A stretch of 64,000 nucleotides of DNA from Patella vulgata (lineage: Eukaryota; Mollusca; Gastropoda; Patellidae): NCBI RefSeq assembly GCF_932274485.2, contig NC_065881.2:8776613-8840612 (forward strand), in the 5' to 3' direction. Made by a program: the position numbers and the translations under genes. The notes beneath the pieces are model-generated. The model was not told where the DNA came from. It was given only the letters and a program-made list of their open reading frames with translations, and did no database searches. This document shows, in pieces, positions 1 to 9,910 of this stretch (its first letter is position 1; every line of letters starts with the position of its first letter).

Positions 1-257
1 GGCCTAGCCTCGATCATCATTACTAAAGTCAGTGCGATAAAAAAAAACATAGTCTTGATTACCTATTTTTAGATTTAATTATGAATGAGCGAGGAGAAGC
101 AGATCGGATTATAATCCAGTACATATCGCAGGCTAGCGATGATATCGAGAGTTGATTATGGTCTGGATTAATGTCTAATTAATAATTTAGATAACATTTC
201 AGGCCTAAAAAAAGACCTGCAATTGGCAGATTTACCTCTTGCATAATGTATGTTTAA
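1..257 (-). mobile_element. M1 MITE, cut by window edge
   Basis: It ends in GCATAATGTATGTTTAA, the inverted M1 end, and carries the conserved inner block around ATTAATGTCTAATTAATAAT. It lies in the oxidoreductase intron after exon 6. Confidence 0.75.
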
Positions 258-310
258 ATGCTAACAGAAAATAAAAGATCCAGTCATCAACATCCCGTGT
301 GCCGTTGGTG

Positions 311-735
311 TTCGAAATGGGATGTAGTCAAAATGGAATTAGTAAAAAATGGGACGTAGTCAAAATGAGACGTAGTCAAAATGGGATGTAGTCGAATGGG
401 GTAGTAGTCAAAATGGGATGTAGTCGAATGGGGTCATAGTTAAAATGGGATGTAGTCGAAATGGGATGTAGTGGCAATAGGATGCAGTCAAAATGGGATC
501 TAGTAAAAATGGGATATAGTCAAAATGGGATCTACTCAAAAAGAAATGTAGTCAAAATGGGATGTAATCAAATGAGGGTGTTGTCTAAATGGGATGTAGT
601 CAAAATGGGATCTAGCCAAATGGAATATAGTCAAAATGGAATACAGACAAAATGAGATGTAATCAAAATGGGATGTAGTCAAATGAGGGTGTAGTCAAAA
701 TGGGGTGTAGTCAAAATGGGGTTTAGTTTCAATAG
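311..735. repeat. 16-19 bp minisatellite in an intron
   Basis: About two dozen imperfect tandem copies of AAAATGGGATGTAGTC, with drift to GGGGTGTAGTC near the right end. The short open frame through it (KMGYSQNG-like) only reflects the unit. Confidence 0.9.
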
Positions 736-769
736 GATGTACTCAACCATTTTACAAATTCTACATTAC

Positions 770-891
770 CTGACCAGCACAATTCACAAAATATTCACAA
801 TTTATTGTTCCTGCTGATGTCTTTACTCCTTTCACAACATCATTCTGGATTTGAATCTTTTCTACCATTACACCTTCTAAAATCTTTACAC
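770..891 (-). CDS. Oxidoreductase exon 6 (last one in window)
   Basis: Acceptor TTTCAG|GT restores the frame. The exon encodes GVKILEGVMVEKI and ends with INCEYFVNCAGQ, the strand that contacts FAD in the family. The donor is CAG|GTAATG in phase 0. The next exon lies beyond the left edge. Confidence 0.87.
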
Positions 892-3800
892 CTGAAACAA
901 ACATTAAACATACATTATGCAAGAGCTAAATCTGCCAATTGCCCGGTCTTTCTGTAGGCCTGAATTGTTATATAAATTATTAATTAGACATTAATTAACT
1001 TATTCAGGTCATAAACAACTCTCGATGGCATCAAATTTCTCCGATATTAAATAGATTAGAACAGTTCAGCCATATTTTGATTTAAGCTAAAAATGGAGGA
1101 GCGAGACTTAGCTTCAAACAACCAGTACAGTAGTTGAAATTATTGCACACGTCTGTGAAACCTTAAAGGTTAATATCTTCACTCACAATAGAGTAATTTA
1201 AATGAAATTTCCAAATTATATATTTTACATTAACTATTTTCGAACTATTATAGCAAGAATGGCTAGCTCTTTATCTAAATCTTACATAATGTATCTTCAA
1301 TTAAACTTTACCTTTATCTTTGGCAAGCTTGGAAAATACCATAGCAACATCAGGAGCTGTAACTGCTCCATCAGATGGTATCCAAATTCCACCCTAATAA
1401 ACAAAAAATCCAACATTCAAGGAATGAGATAAAAAGAAATCGTTGGTGAAGTGTCAAAAGGGTGTATCTCGGGAAATTAGTCAAATATACTTTTTTGCAT
1501 TTTTAAAATCTCCCAATTAATAATAACCACATTTCTTTCTAAGCTGTGTATCTCTACGCCAATTAGAACTGTTCTGGGTATCATGTGTCCAAATGTTGTA
1601 TCTTGATTTGTGGAAATTTTGAAATGAAAATGGTTCTATTTCTTAATCTTTAGAAATTCTTAGATACACCCTTTTGACACTTCACCGACGAAATGAAATG
1701 TAATGAAACATGGATGCCTGAGATAAAAGAGAGAACAAAAATATTTCAATTATCTTCCCAAAATTTCTCGTTAGTATATTTAAATCACAAAGTAAATTAT
1801 TTCATGCGGTAATTAACAAGAGAGAAATGGGGTTTAACGTGCCACCGACACAAACTAGGTCATTTCAGGACTAACATCTGGTTTAATTTTATTTACATAA
1901 TTCGCTTGCGCATAGGGGTCTTTCGCAGTGGGAGGAAACCGGATGGCCTGGAGAAACCCCACGAGGTTGGACAGGCGACCCTACTCTTTGTCACGTACAA
2001 CTGGGGATTCGAAACCATGCCAGTTGACTCAATGACAGACTTTATGATACAGCGCGCACTTGCTAACCATTCGGCCATCCAACCCCCCTTAGGAGCAGGA
2101 CAGTGTCTAGTCTTTTGGTGCCGTGCACGTAAAAGAGCACTTGACAGTTAGAATTCGAAATAAGAGTAGGCTGTAGCACGACGCTATCCGGGCAAAAATT
2201 TCCCTCATAGCACACTGCATGCCTATGCCCATCTTCATTAGCCCAGTCCATGCTGAAAAGTAGGACACTTAACCCCATTCATTTCCTTTCACTATCATAC
2301 TAGTACCTCTAAATTAGGGGCCACGGTGGCTAAGTGGGTAAGATGCCGGCTCACTAGTCTGGAGGACACGTGTTCGATCCCTGCATTGGGCGAAAAAGTT
2401 CATCAGGATTTTCCGACATGGTTTCCCCTTGTCAGTGGTGCAGGATGGAGGGCCTGACAAGGACAGCTGTCTAGTTGTTCAGATAGGACAAAAAAAAATG
2501 AGGTCCTGTGTATACATTGGCATGCACGTAAAAGATCCCTTGGCAATTGGAATTTGATATGAGTAGGCTATAGTGCTGCTGCCCGGGCAAAATTTCCCTC
2601 ACAGCACACTATATGGCGCATGCCCATCTTCATTAGCCCAGTCGGAGAAGAAAAGTAGGACGTTAAACCCCATATCATTTCATACCTCTAAATCATCAGA
2701 TTTTAACAACGGGCACATCTGTTTAATCTCGTGTGGCGTCAGCATATGTACTTCTAAACCAGTGGCACTGTAAAGTAACAATATCTCAATAGATCAATTC
2801 ATCCAGCAGGAGTTCATTTTAACGACGGCATGTTTAAAGCACCAAGTTATAGATCAATTCATTCAGCAGGAGTTCCTTCTAACAAGCACATGTTTAAAAG
2901 CACCAAGTTATACTCATCATAGACCAAAACTTCTCTTCTATTGGTTGAAGGTGTTATGATGTCATACTCTGTCCTTCCAACAGACGTGACCAATGAACAT
3001 CATTATAATAATGCCTTTAAGATAGACACAGAAATTTCGTTCTATAATCTTTTTTTGATGAATGTATCGAAAAGAGAGAGAGAGAGAGAAATGATGTTTA
3101 ATGTCCACTTGACACAAACTAGGTCATTTCGGGACTAACATATGGTTCAATTTTTTAATTCAATAATTTGGTTGCACGTAGGGGTTTTTAGCAGTGGAAG
3201 GAAGCCGGAGGACCCGGAGAAAACCCACATGGTTGGACAGGCAAACCTACTCCTTGTCACGTACAACCGTATGGTTTTTTTTTTTGTACTTTCGATGGCC
3301 TCTACTACATGAAGATCTGACCAGTTGTAGTGGGAGGTTGCATCACAGGTCATACCAGCGGCTTTTGACCCTATGACGTCAGACTTTTAATTAGCTAATC
3401 AGCATTGATGTTTCTACTCGGATATCCACCATTTCGTGCAACGTTTCATTGGTTTATCCCTCACATCAATTAGAACGCGGTTATATAACAAATCCTCCAG
3501 ATCCTAGTGTAGTAAAGACAAGTAAAACAAAATTTTGACCTATAAAAAAATCAGCAGTGAACAGTCGCTAGGCCGCGACAATCACTGATAAGGATGACAT
3601 GATGCGACTTAATGAGCCACAAATATTAACTTTTTTCCTCCGACAAATTAAATTCTAAAACATTTTTTTATGTATTAGAAAAATAAATAAAGACGTTTGA
3701 CGTATTTGTAGGTAAAAATTATTTCCTATTTAGTGTAAATGGGTATTAAAATGAGTAAAAGGTTCCATTCCGCCCGAACCAGTAACGTCTTATATAAACA

Positions 3801-6800
3801 ATGATTGACGCCACGTGATGAGACGTCTCGTGTTGAAGGTAGTCATCTTTTACAGAGATATTAGAAGACTTGCGTAATCCTCTGTGAAACAGATTGGTAG
3901 CTATGTAGTATAGTAGTACGACGTTTCGGCCCCACGACCATTCAGACTCCACACAAACCACCGTTCAGACTTAGTTACACAACTTTTTGGACTTCCTTAA
4001 CCCCAAAGGCTGTTCGGATATCATCATAATAAACAAGTTACCGACAATAATAAATGACGAATAAATAAAACATTGCTGAAAATTTGTGTTGGCTATATTT
4101 AGTAATACTTTGTCGTTTTGGTTGACCGATCACAGCCAGTGTTTTTGTAAAATTTGTGAAAGAATGCCTTTTATGTGAAACCGAAAAATTGCAAATAAAA
4201 TGTGTATACCTAGCAAGAGCATGTTTTCTTCTGAAGTCAATCATTCTATCATGAGTTCTAGCAAGATTAACACTACCACATTCCTTCCAGCCTAAAAAAA
4301 ATAGTTTATAAATGTGCATATAGCCAATTCTTACATTAGCAAGGTTAAAAAATTTACTGGATAATCAAGACTTAGTCTCAATTGTCAAGTATCATTGCTA
4401 TGATAATGAACAATCTTCGCTGCCTCTTCAAAAACTCATAACTTTGCTCTGAATAAAGTCATTTGAATGAAATTTTCAGTATATTCATTTTTCATTATCT
4501 ATTTGTATATGTATTACAGCAAGGACGGCAAACTCTTTATCTAAATCTTAAATAATAAATCTGTAACAGGAAATATATATCCTCAAACAATCATAACTTC
4601 GCACATAATAAAGTAATTAACAATAGAACGGTCAGCTCTTTATCTAATGTATCTAAATCATACATAATACATCTCTTTAAAGATACATTATGCAAGAGCT
4701 AAATCTGCCTATTGCAGGTCTTTCTTTAGGCCTGAAATGTTATCTAAATTATTAATTAGACATTAATTAACTTATCCAAACCATAATCCAAAAATGGATA
4801 ATTGCGACTATGTTTTTTTTATCGAACTGACTTTAGTAATGATGATCAAGGCTAGGCTTAAAATTCAAAAGCTAATTTCTCAAAGTGGAGCAATTTGACT
4901 GAAATTTTCAACATTTTCTATTTACGTTAATTTTTTTTTTAACTGTTATAGCGAGAACGGTCAACTCTTTATCTAATCTCCCATACTACATCTCGTTAAT
5001 GGGAAATATATTGTATATAACATACCTAGTCCATGTCCTTCTTCCTCCAAACGTTTGTAAAGATTACGACTATAGCGAACCATTTCCATCTCTATAGTAT
5101 TGCCACGAAGTTGTCCTATCATACCAGCTGAATGCCATGTTGTACCACAAGTTAAACTAAAATTAACAATTTCAATAAACAACGTCAAATTATATGGATA
5201 CACAATTACTGAGTTTAATACAAAGCGACGTTTCGATGAAGATACTCTCAAAAATTGTACCTCGTGTTACCGTACTATGTTCAACAAGCCAACAGTGAGG
5301 CTGATGTCCCCCGCCGAAATCCCAAAATAAATAGACGACACATTTTAATTTATCGCACATTCATTTTTTTCAAAAGTATCAACACAAACTAGATCATTTC
5401 GGGACTAACATATGGTTCAATTTCATTTCAATAATTTGCTTGCGCTTAGGGATCTTTAGCAGCTGGAGGAAACCAGGGGACCAGGAAAAACTCATGAGGT
5501 TGGACATGTGACCCTACACCAGCTGTCTCAATGACGGACCTTATGATACAACGCGCACACGCTAACAATTCGGCCATCGAACATCCCCTTTAACTATTAT
5601 AGCAAGAACTGTCAGCTCTTTACCTAATCACCCATAATGGCCCTTTAACTAATGGATGATATTAATATTAACTCAGATAACAATCTTTTTTTATGATACG
5701 TGACAATATGATGCGATAAATGATTGTGTCAATTTGATAAGTTCTTTTGTTATCTTTTGTTTATATATCACATGTCTAATAATCGTGTATCAAGTTAAAA
5801 CTAGTTCTTATCATTGTCCAGATTGAGTTCAGTTTTTAAATAACTTTGCTGTATCTATACTTAAAACTTTCAATTTGCTCTAGATATCAGGGGACACAAG
5901 TCCTTAAAGGGACAATAACACTCTTGCTGGCTTGACAGCTCCAGAAAATAAATAATAGCCTTATTCTAAGTACTAGATGTGTTAGTGTCCTACCTGTTGT
6001 GTAAATTATCCATTACATCCTATTTTACTTGTCCAGAGGGTTCGAAAATATTTTTAAATCCAAGTCAAATTTGAAAAGGTTTACGTTGGGCTTTTCAAAT
6101 CATTTAGTTGAATTTTTCCAATTTTTTTAAATTAGGTGTGTTAAGATGAAATTTATATCACCAGTTAATTGGAATATTGTAAAATAGTACAATTTGTTGA
6201 CCAGAATAAAGATTGGGACATATTATTCAGTTACAACAAGAGTGGTATTGAGCCTTTAAAGATAAGCTGCCAGGTATGGATGAAATGAAATGTGTCTTAA
6301 CGTCCTACTGTTCTGAAATGAAATGGGGTTTAACGTCCTACTCTTCTGAAATGAAATGGGGTTTAACGTCCTACTGTTCTGAAATGAAATGGGGTTTAAC
6401 GTCCTACTGTTCTGAAATGAAATGGGGTTTAACGTCCTACTGTTCTGAAATGAAATGGGGTTTAACGTCCTACTCTTCTGCTCCTACTGGGCTAACGAAG
6501 ACGGACATATACGCCATGTAGTGTGCTATGGACAGTGGCACTTCAGCCTACTCTTGTTTCGAATTCCAAATGTCAAGGGATCTCTTACGTGTACGCCAAT
6601 GAGTACAACACGGGACCACGGTTTTTCATCCCATCCGAATGATTATACATTGTCCCTTGCCAGGCCCTTGGTCCTACATCACAGACAACACACTAACTAT
6701 TCGGCCATCCCACCCACCTGGTCCTCAGGTTTACTCCAGCATCGTGGGTTTACTCCTGGTCCTCCGGTTTCCTCCCACTGCTAAAGACCCCTAGGTAGAA

Positions 6801-7144
6801 GCAAATTATTGAAATAAAATTTAACCATATGTTAGTCCCGAAATGACCTAGTTTGTGTCTAGTGGACTGCTGAAGAACCTTACGTGCAGGGGGGTTAGAT
6901 GGCCGAATGGTTAGTGTGTGTGCACTGTGTCATAAGGTCTGTCATTGAGTCAACTGGCGGGGTTTCGATTCCCCGGTTGAGCGTGACAAGGAGTAGGGTC
7001 ACCTGTCCAACCTCGTGGGTTTTCTCCGGGTCCTCCGGTTTCGTTCCACTGCTAAAGACACCTACGTGCAAGCGAATTATTCAAATAGAGTTGAACCGTA
7101 TGTTAGTCCCGAAATGGCCCAGTTTGTGTCGAGTGGACATTAAA

Positions 7145-7188
<44 letters not shown>

Positions 7189-7953
7189 GCTTAAACATGC
7201 ATTATCCAATTTATTAATTCTTTAAATAGGCATTATTCAAGAGAGAGAGAGAGAAATAGGGTTTAACGTCCACTCGACACAAACTAGGTCATTTTGGGAC
7301 TAACATACGGTTTAATTTTATTTACATAATTCGCTTCCGCGTAGGGGTCTTTAGCAGTGGGAGGAAACCGGAGGACCCGGAGAAAACCCACGAGGTTGGA
7401 CAGGCGACCCTACTCCTTGTCACGTACAACCGGAGATTCGAAACCACGCCAGTCGACTCAATGACAGACTTTATGATACAGCGCGCACACGCTAACCATT
7501 CAGCTATCCAACCCCCCATTATTCAAGAGCTAAATCTGCCTCTTGCTTGTCTTTCTTTAGGCCTTAAATGTTATATAAATTATTATTTTAACATTTATTA
7601 ACATGACAAGACTATAATCAACTTTTTAGGTCATCAAATGGTCTAGATTTTCAATGGACAGCAATGATAATCAAGTCTTCGCTATTCTCCAAACTGCCTT
7701 AACGTCGCTAAGATTGAAGTAATTTGACTGAAATTTTCAACATATTCCCTTTTCATTATCTACTTTATAACTACTATAGCGAGAACTGTCATCTTTATGT
7801 AAATCATACATGATGTGTCTTTAAACTATCCATGGTGCCTGGTTAATAGAGTCTTATTTTAGTATTAGAACAGCATCTTTTAAAGTTACAATTTCATATT
7901 TTTAAGTTATATTTTTAAAATGTATTAAAATAAAGCCCTAACATAGATGGTAT

Positions 7954-7984
<31 letters not shown>

Positions 7985-9512
7985 AATGGGGTTTAACGTC
8001 CACTCGACACAAACTAGGTCATTTCAGGACTAACATATGGTTTAATTTTATTTACATAATTCGCTTGCGCGTAGGGGTCTTTAGCAAGATGGTATCTATA
8101 AACAGTCCTACCTTGTTAAAAAATAATCCAATTTATCCTATAATTCACTATTGCCAGTTGAGAAATTGGCAAAAATATAATTTTCAACTTCAAATTCCAA
8201 CGTTTAAAGATAGCTATTCAATGGTGGAGAATAGGTAAACAAGGGAGGTAATTGTGTTACTATTTCCGGCGTGAAGATTTTTAAGTGTGAGAAAGATAAC
8301 CTATGATCGTATAATAGTGAGTTGACAACCTATTGAGCAAAAGACATAGAAATAATTATGTTTTGACTATCTTAGAAAATATGAAATTGTAACTTTAAAC
8401 TATCCGCTGAAGAGCCTGGTTAATAGAGTCTTATTTTAGAGTTAGAACAGCCTAAAATAGAAATGGACACAGGCAGCTGGTTAAAAGCAGCAGCAAAAGA
8501 GAGACATTGGTTTAACGTCCACTAGACACAAACTAGGTCATTTTGGGACTAACATACAGTTCAATTTTATTCCAAATGATCCCGAGAAACCCCACAAGGT
8601 TGGACATTATTAATTCGGGACTAGCATATGGTTTAATTTTATTATTTTATTTCAATAATTCGCTTGCATGTAAGGGAGAGAAAGAAAGAGAAATGGGGTT
8701 TAACGTCCACTCGACACAAACCAGGTCATCCTGGGACCAACACATGGTTCAATTTTTATTTCAATAATTCGCTTGCACGTAGGGGTCTTTAGAAGTCGGA
8801 GAAAACCCATGAGGTTGGACAGGCGACCCCGCTGCTTGTCACGTATAACCAGGGAATCGAAACCACGCCAGTTAACTCAATGAGAGACCTTATGACACAG
8901 TGCACACACGCTAACCATTCGGCCATCCAATCCCCCTGCACGTAAGGGTCTTCCGCAGCCCACTAGACACAAACTATGTCATTTCGGCACTAACATATGG
9001 TTAAATTTTATTTTAATAATTCGCTTCTACCTAGTGGTCTTTAGCAGTGGGAGGAAACCGGAGGACCAGGAGGTAACCCACAATGTTGGAGTAAACCTGA
9101 GGACCAGGAGGAAACCCACGATGCTGGAATAAACCGGAGGACCAGGAGAAAATCCATGATGTTGGAGAGGCAACAGCAGCAAAAGAGTTAAATAAGTTTA
9201 TACACACCTTCCCTGCTCTAATAATACTATATCTGTCCACCCTCTCTCTGTTAAATGGTAGGCAACACTGGATCCTAGAATACCTCCACCACATATAACA
9301 ACTCGTGCTTCTTTAGGTAGGGGAATAGCCTCTCTTTCCAGCGACGACACTGTACCAGTAGAATACCGTCTGCTATTCTGTAAACGATGAACGGCACCCA
9401 ATCCACTTCCATTGAATAGAATTTCTTGAAACCTGCTCCGACTTCCAAAACCAGGGTACGCACACTTTTTGTGAATATTAAGACACTGACGAAAGATGTG
9501 CTTCACCTCCAT
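770..9512 (-). CDS. Mitochondrial FAD-dependent oxidoreductase, DMGDH/SARDH/PDPR family (5' part of gene)
   Basis: Six minus-strand exons (9208-9512, 5026-5156, 4210-4291, 2686-2767, 1312-1393, 770-891) have GT/AG borders and compatible phases, giving 268 codons. The family oxidises N-methyl amino acids (DMGDH, SARDH) or regulates pyruvate dehydrogenase phosphatase (PDPR) in the mitochondrial matrix. Visible are a basic presequence with SRRYSTG, an FAD Rossmann motif GGGILGSS, the GTTWHSAG segment whose His is the covalent FAD attachment site in SARDH and DMGDH, and the YFVNCAGQ motif. VVICGGGILG and LLEQG look PDPR-like, while GTTWH looks SARDH-like, so I do not choose between them. Family proteins are roughly 850-920 residues, so about 30 percent is here; the rest, including the folate-binding GcvT part, would lie left of base 1. 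No frame damage is seen. Confidence 0.88.
904..1303 (+). mobile_element. M1 MITE in intron 5
   Basis: It starts TTAAACATACATTATGCAAG and ends CATAATGTATCTTCAA, with the M1 core between. It fills almost the whole intron between exons 5 and 6. Confidence 0.8.
1312..1393 (-). CDS. Oxidoreductase exon 5
   Basis: It begins GGT GGA after TTATTAG and encodes GGIWIPSDGAVTAPDVAMVF, the family's G-x-x-x-P-x-DG-x-x-x-P-x-D motif. The donor is AAAG|GTAAAG, with an M1 MITE starting about 8 nt inside the intron. Confidence 0.87.
1441..1690. mobile_element. Hairpin MITE with 28-bp inverted ends
   Basis: The ends read CGTTGGTGAAGTGTCAAAAG and, inverted, CGTCGGTGAAGTGTCAAAAG, both continuing GGTGTATCT. The 190-bp centre is AT-rich with no coding sign. 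A short AAAT flanks both sides. Confidence 0.75.
1825..2092 (-). mobile_element. S1 SINE in intron 4
   Basis: An inverted S1 copy runs from the GGGGTTTAACG end through AAACTAGGTCATTTC to the tRNA-like head (box A on the minus strand as GGCCGAATGGTTAGC). The CT tail is reduced to AGAGAG. Confidence 0.82.
2095..2285 (+). mobile_element. S2 SINE, 5'-truncated
   Basis: Only the 3' half remains: CACGTAAAAGAGCAC through GACACTTAACCCCATTCATTTCC. Confidence 0.7.
2318..2682 (+). mobile_element. S2 SINE, nearly full, abutting exon 4
   Basis: It starts with the tRNA-like head GGTGGCTAAGTGGGTAAGAT, has box B GTGTTCGATCCC, and ends GACGTTAAACCCCATATCATTT right beside the exon 4 splice donor. Confidence 0.85.
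2686..2767 (-). CDS. Oxidoreductase exon 4
   Basis: This 82-nt exon follows TTTACAG and encodes ATGLEVHMLTPHEIKQ then CPLL and DDLE, matching the family pattern G-x-E-x-x-x-L-x-P-x-E. It ends in phase 0 at GAG|GTATG. The intron's next bases, read on the minus strand, are the ATTTC tail of an S2 SINE, so the insertion lies within about 5 nt of the splice site. Confidence 0.86.
2789..2912. repeat. Two-unit 60-bp tandem duplication
   Basis: Two units start at AGATCAATTCAT (2791 and 2851) and run through AGCACCAAGTTAT. The rest of 2913-3065 shows nothing recognisable. Confidence 0.8.
3070..3268 (-). mobile_element. S1 SINE fragment
   Basis: GA-repeat tail, body with CACAAACTAGGTCATTTCG, stopping inside the head where M2 sequence takes over. 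Confidence 0.75.
3272..3551 (+). mobile_element. M2 MITE, internal part
   Basis: Shares ACTTTCGATGGCCTCTAC, TGACCCTATGACGTCAGAC and CGGTTATATAACAA-type blocks with the complete copies at 43120, 44663 and 59336. Both outer ends are missing. 3552-3784 holds nothing recognised. Confidence 0.75.
3785..3880. repeat. Unclassified interspersed repeat, about 95 bp
   Basis: The stretch with ATGATTGACGCC through GTAGTCATCTTTTACAGAGA recurs in the same orientation at 19165-19275. Its class is unknown. Confidence 0.55.
3930..4199 (-). repeat. Unclassified interspersed repeat, inverted copy of 17275-17585
   Basis: Both copies carry ACTTTTTGGACTTCC, TTATTATGATGAT and TTTCACATAAAAGGCAT-type blocks in opposite orientation. 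No coding frame or terminal repeat could be fixed. This copy ends next to oxidoreductase exon 3. Confidence 0.65.
4210..4291 (-). CDS. Oxidoreductase exon 3
   Basis: This 82-nt exon begins GC after TTTTTTTAG, completing Gly with exon 2, and encodes GWKECGSVNLARTHDRM, the family's GSL-x-VA segment. The donor is AG|GTATAC. An interspersed repeat (3930-4199) starts about 11 nt beyond the donor. Confidence 0.86.
4345..4676 (+). mobile_element. Degenerate M1 MITE remnants
   Basis: Contains GATAATCAAGACTTAGTCTC and two right-end pieces with GTCAGCTCTTTATCTAA and CATACATAATACATC. Looks like two overlapping old M1 copies. Confidence 0.55.
4677..4999 (+). mobile_element. M1 MITE in intron 2
   Basis: Begins TTAAAGATACATTATGCAAG and ends at a TTAA after CTTTATCTAATCTCCC. 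It is shorter than the full copy at 50535. Confidence 0.78.
5026..5156 (-). CDS. Oxidoreductase exon 2: TWH covalent-flavin segment
   Basis: Acceptor TTTTAG|T restores the frame (AG+T). The exon encodes LTCGTTWHSAGMIGQLRGN followed by a helix rich in Arg, Glu and Lys. The His in TWH aligns with the flavin-linking His of SARDH and DMGDH; human PDPR lacks it, which favours a catalytic enzyme. It ends GGA CTA G|GTATGT. An M1 MITE ends at 4999, about 26 nt past the exon. Confidence 0.88.
5381..5597 (-). mobile_element. S1 SINE, internally deleted
   Basis: Runs from CACAAACTAGATCATTTCGG to the inverted head GGCCATCGAACATCCCC. It lacks the CT tail. Followed by an M1 right-end remnant to about 5646; 5647-5903 shows nothing recognised. 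Confidence 0.72.
5904..6259. mobile_element. M6 MITE, complete, TTAA-flanked
   Basis: The left end is TTAAAGGGACAATAACACTC; the inverted right end is TTAAAGGCTCAATACCACTC, both followed by TTG. Length 356 bp, AT-rich, non-coding. Confidence 0.75.
6276..6480. repeat. 33-bp tandem array made of the S2 SINE tail
   Basis: Six head-to-tail copies of a 33-bp unit containing GAAATGAAATGGGGTTTAAC and GTCCTACT. The unit is the inverted S2 3' end; the array joins the S2 copy that follows. It stays open in one frame (EMKWGLTSYCS), which I regard as fortuitous. Confidence 0.88.
6481..6692 (-). mobile_element. S2 SINE body
   Basis: Inverted S2 from the GGGCTAACGAAGACGGACAT block to CATCCGAATGATTATACATT. 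The head is lost and replaced by S1 sequence. Confidence 0.75.
6693..6868 (+). mobile_element. S1 SINE, rearranged 3' part
   Basis: Carries TCCTCCGGTTTCCTCCCACT and GTCCCGAAATGACCTAGTTT but an inverted scrap of head in front. Confidence 0.68.
6890..7180 (+). mobile_element. S1 SINE, near full length
   Basis: Box A GATGGCCGAATGGTTAGTG, box B GGTTTCGATTCCCC, body, then a CT repeat of over 40 nt as 3' tail. Confidence 0.87.
7233..7516 (-). mobile_element. S1 SINE, full length
   Basis: GA tail at left and complete inverted head ending in CCATCCAACCCCCC. The inverted pair with 6890-7180 could fold. Confidence 0.87.
7512..7824 (+). mobile_element. M1 MITE, left end lost
   Basis: Starts inside the left end at CAAGAGCTAAATCTGCC and ends at TGTGTCTTTAA. 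Confidence 0.72.
7880..8398 (+). mobile_element. M5 MITE carrying an S1 SINE insert
   Basis: Ends TTAAAGTTACAATTTCATAT and its inverse, at TTAA. Copies of a roughly 57-bp sequence containing GCCTGGTTAATAGAGTCTTA flank it at about 7820-7875 and 8400-8454. An S1 fragment splits it at 7959-8086. An inverted partial copy is at 11766-12102. Confidence 0.78.
7959..8086 (-). mobile_element. S1 SINE, 5'-truncated, with 14-bp target duplication
   Basis: AGATGGTATCTATA occurs at 7945-7958 and 8087-8100 on either side. The insert is only the 3' part of S1 with its repeat tail, as expected for target-primed reverse transcription. Confidence 0.9.
8497..8935 (-). mobile_element. Nested S1 SINE copies
   Basis: At least two overlapping inverted S1 pieces (8497-8670 and 8671-8935). 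The second keeps the tail and the inverted head. Neither is complete. Confidence 0.72.
8950..9175 (-). mobile_element. S1 SINE with amplified middle
   Basis: The block GGACCAGGAG with CCCACGATGTTGGAG-like sequence is repeated three times at 9060-9165 where normal copies have one. It lies just inside intron 1 next to exon 1. Confidence 0.7.
9208..9512 (-). CDS. Oxidoreductase exon 1: presequence and Rossmann beta-alpha-beta
   Basis: It starts at the ATG at 9512 and gives 101 codons plus 2 nt. The first 60 or so residues are basic, rich in Ser and Arg and lack acidic clusters, ending in RRYSTG as a likely matrix-protease site. PLPKEARVVICGGGILGSSV then begins the FAD fold, and DIVLLEQG gives the second strand. 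The donor is AG|GTGTGT. An earlier non-coding exon cannot be excluded. A degraded S1 SINE begins about 35 nt into the intron. Confidence 0.88.
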
Positions 9513-9910
9513 GATGACGATGATGACGACTTTACAATAAAATTTCTACAAACCTTCGACCACTATATGCTTTTTCTACACCTTCTTAAACATTGATGTG
9601 CATAAATACACCAAGTCAGGTTACTCTGTACTTCTTTGTCAAGTGCAGCATTTTGAAGTTTAAGCTTGTTGTTAAAATCCCTTGAATTTATATGCAGAGA
9701 AATGAACCAGTTTTATCCAGATGTTACATAAATCGTTTATTGGCTGGTAAATTAATAAACCATATATATATATATATATATCTAGATAACAACAATATCA
9801 CATTTATAGTTATACGATATACCATGTACATGTACGACTGATGAACTTTTTAAAGTGGCGTTCTGTGGCTGATAAACATAACTATATACCTGTTGAAAAG
9901 AAATATATAT
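9513..9910. other. Upstream region of the oxidoreductase gene
   Basis: AT-rich; no firm TATA or CCAAT element could be assigned. It contains a TA microsatellite near 9763-9781. No gene seen. Confidence 0.5.

Noticed and set aside
461-655. Open frame with repeated KMG-SQNG motif
   Set aside because: It is the translation of a 16-19 bp minisatellite in an intron; other frames are equally open and there is no gene context.
6276-6521. Open frame with repeated EMKWGLTSYCS motif
   Set aside because: It is six copies of the S2 SINE tail. The unit length is a multiple of three, so the frame stays open by chance.
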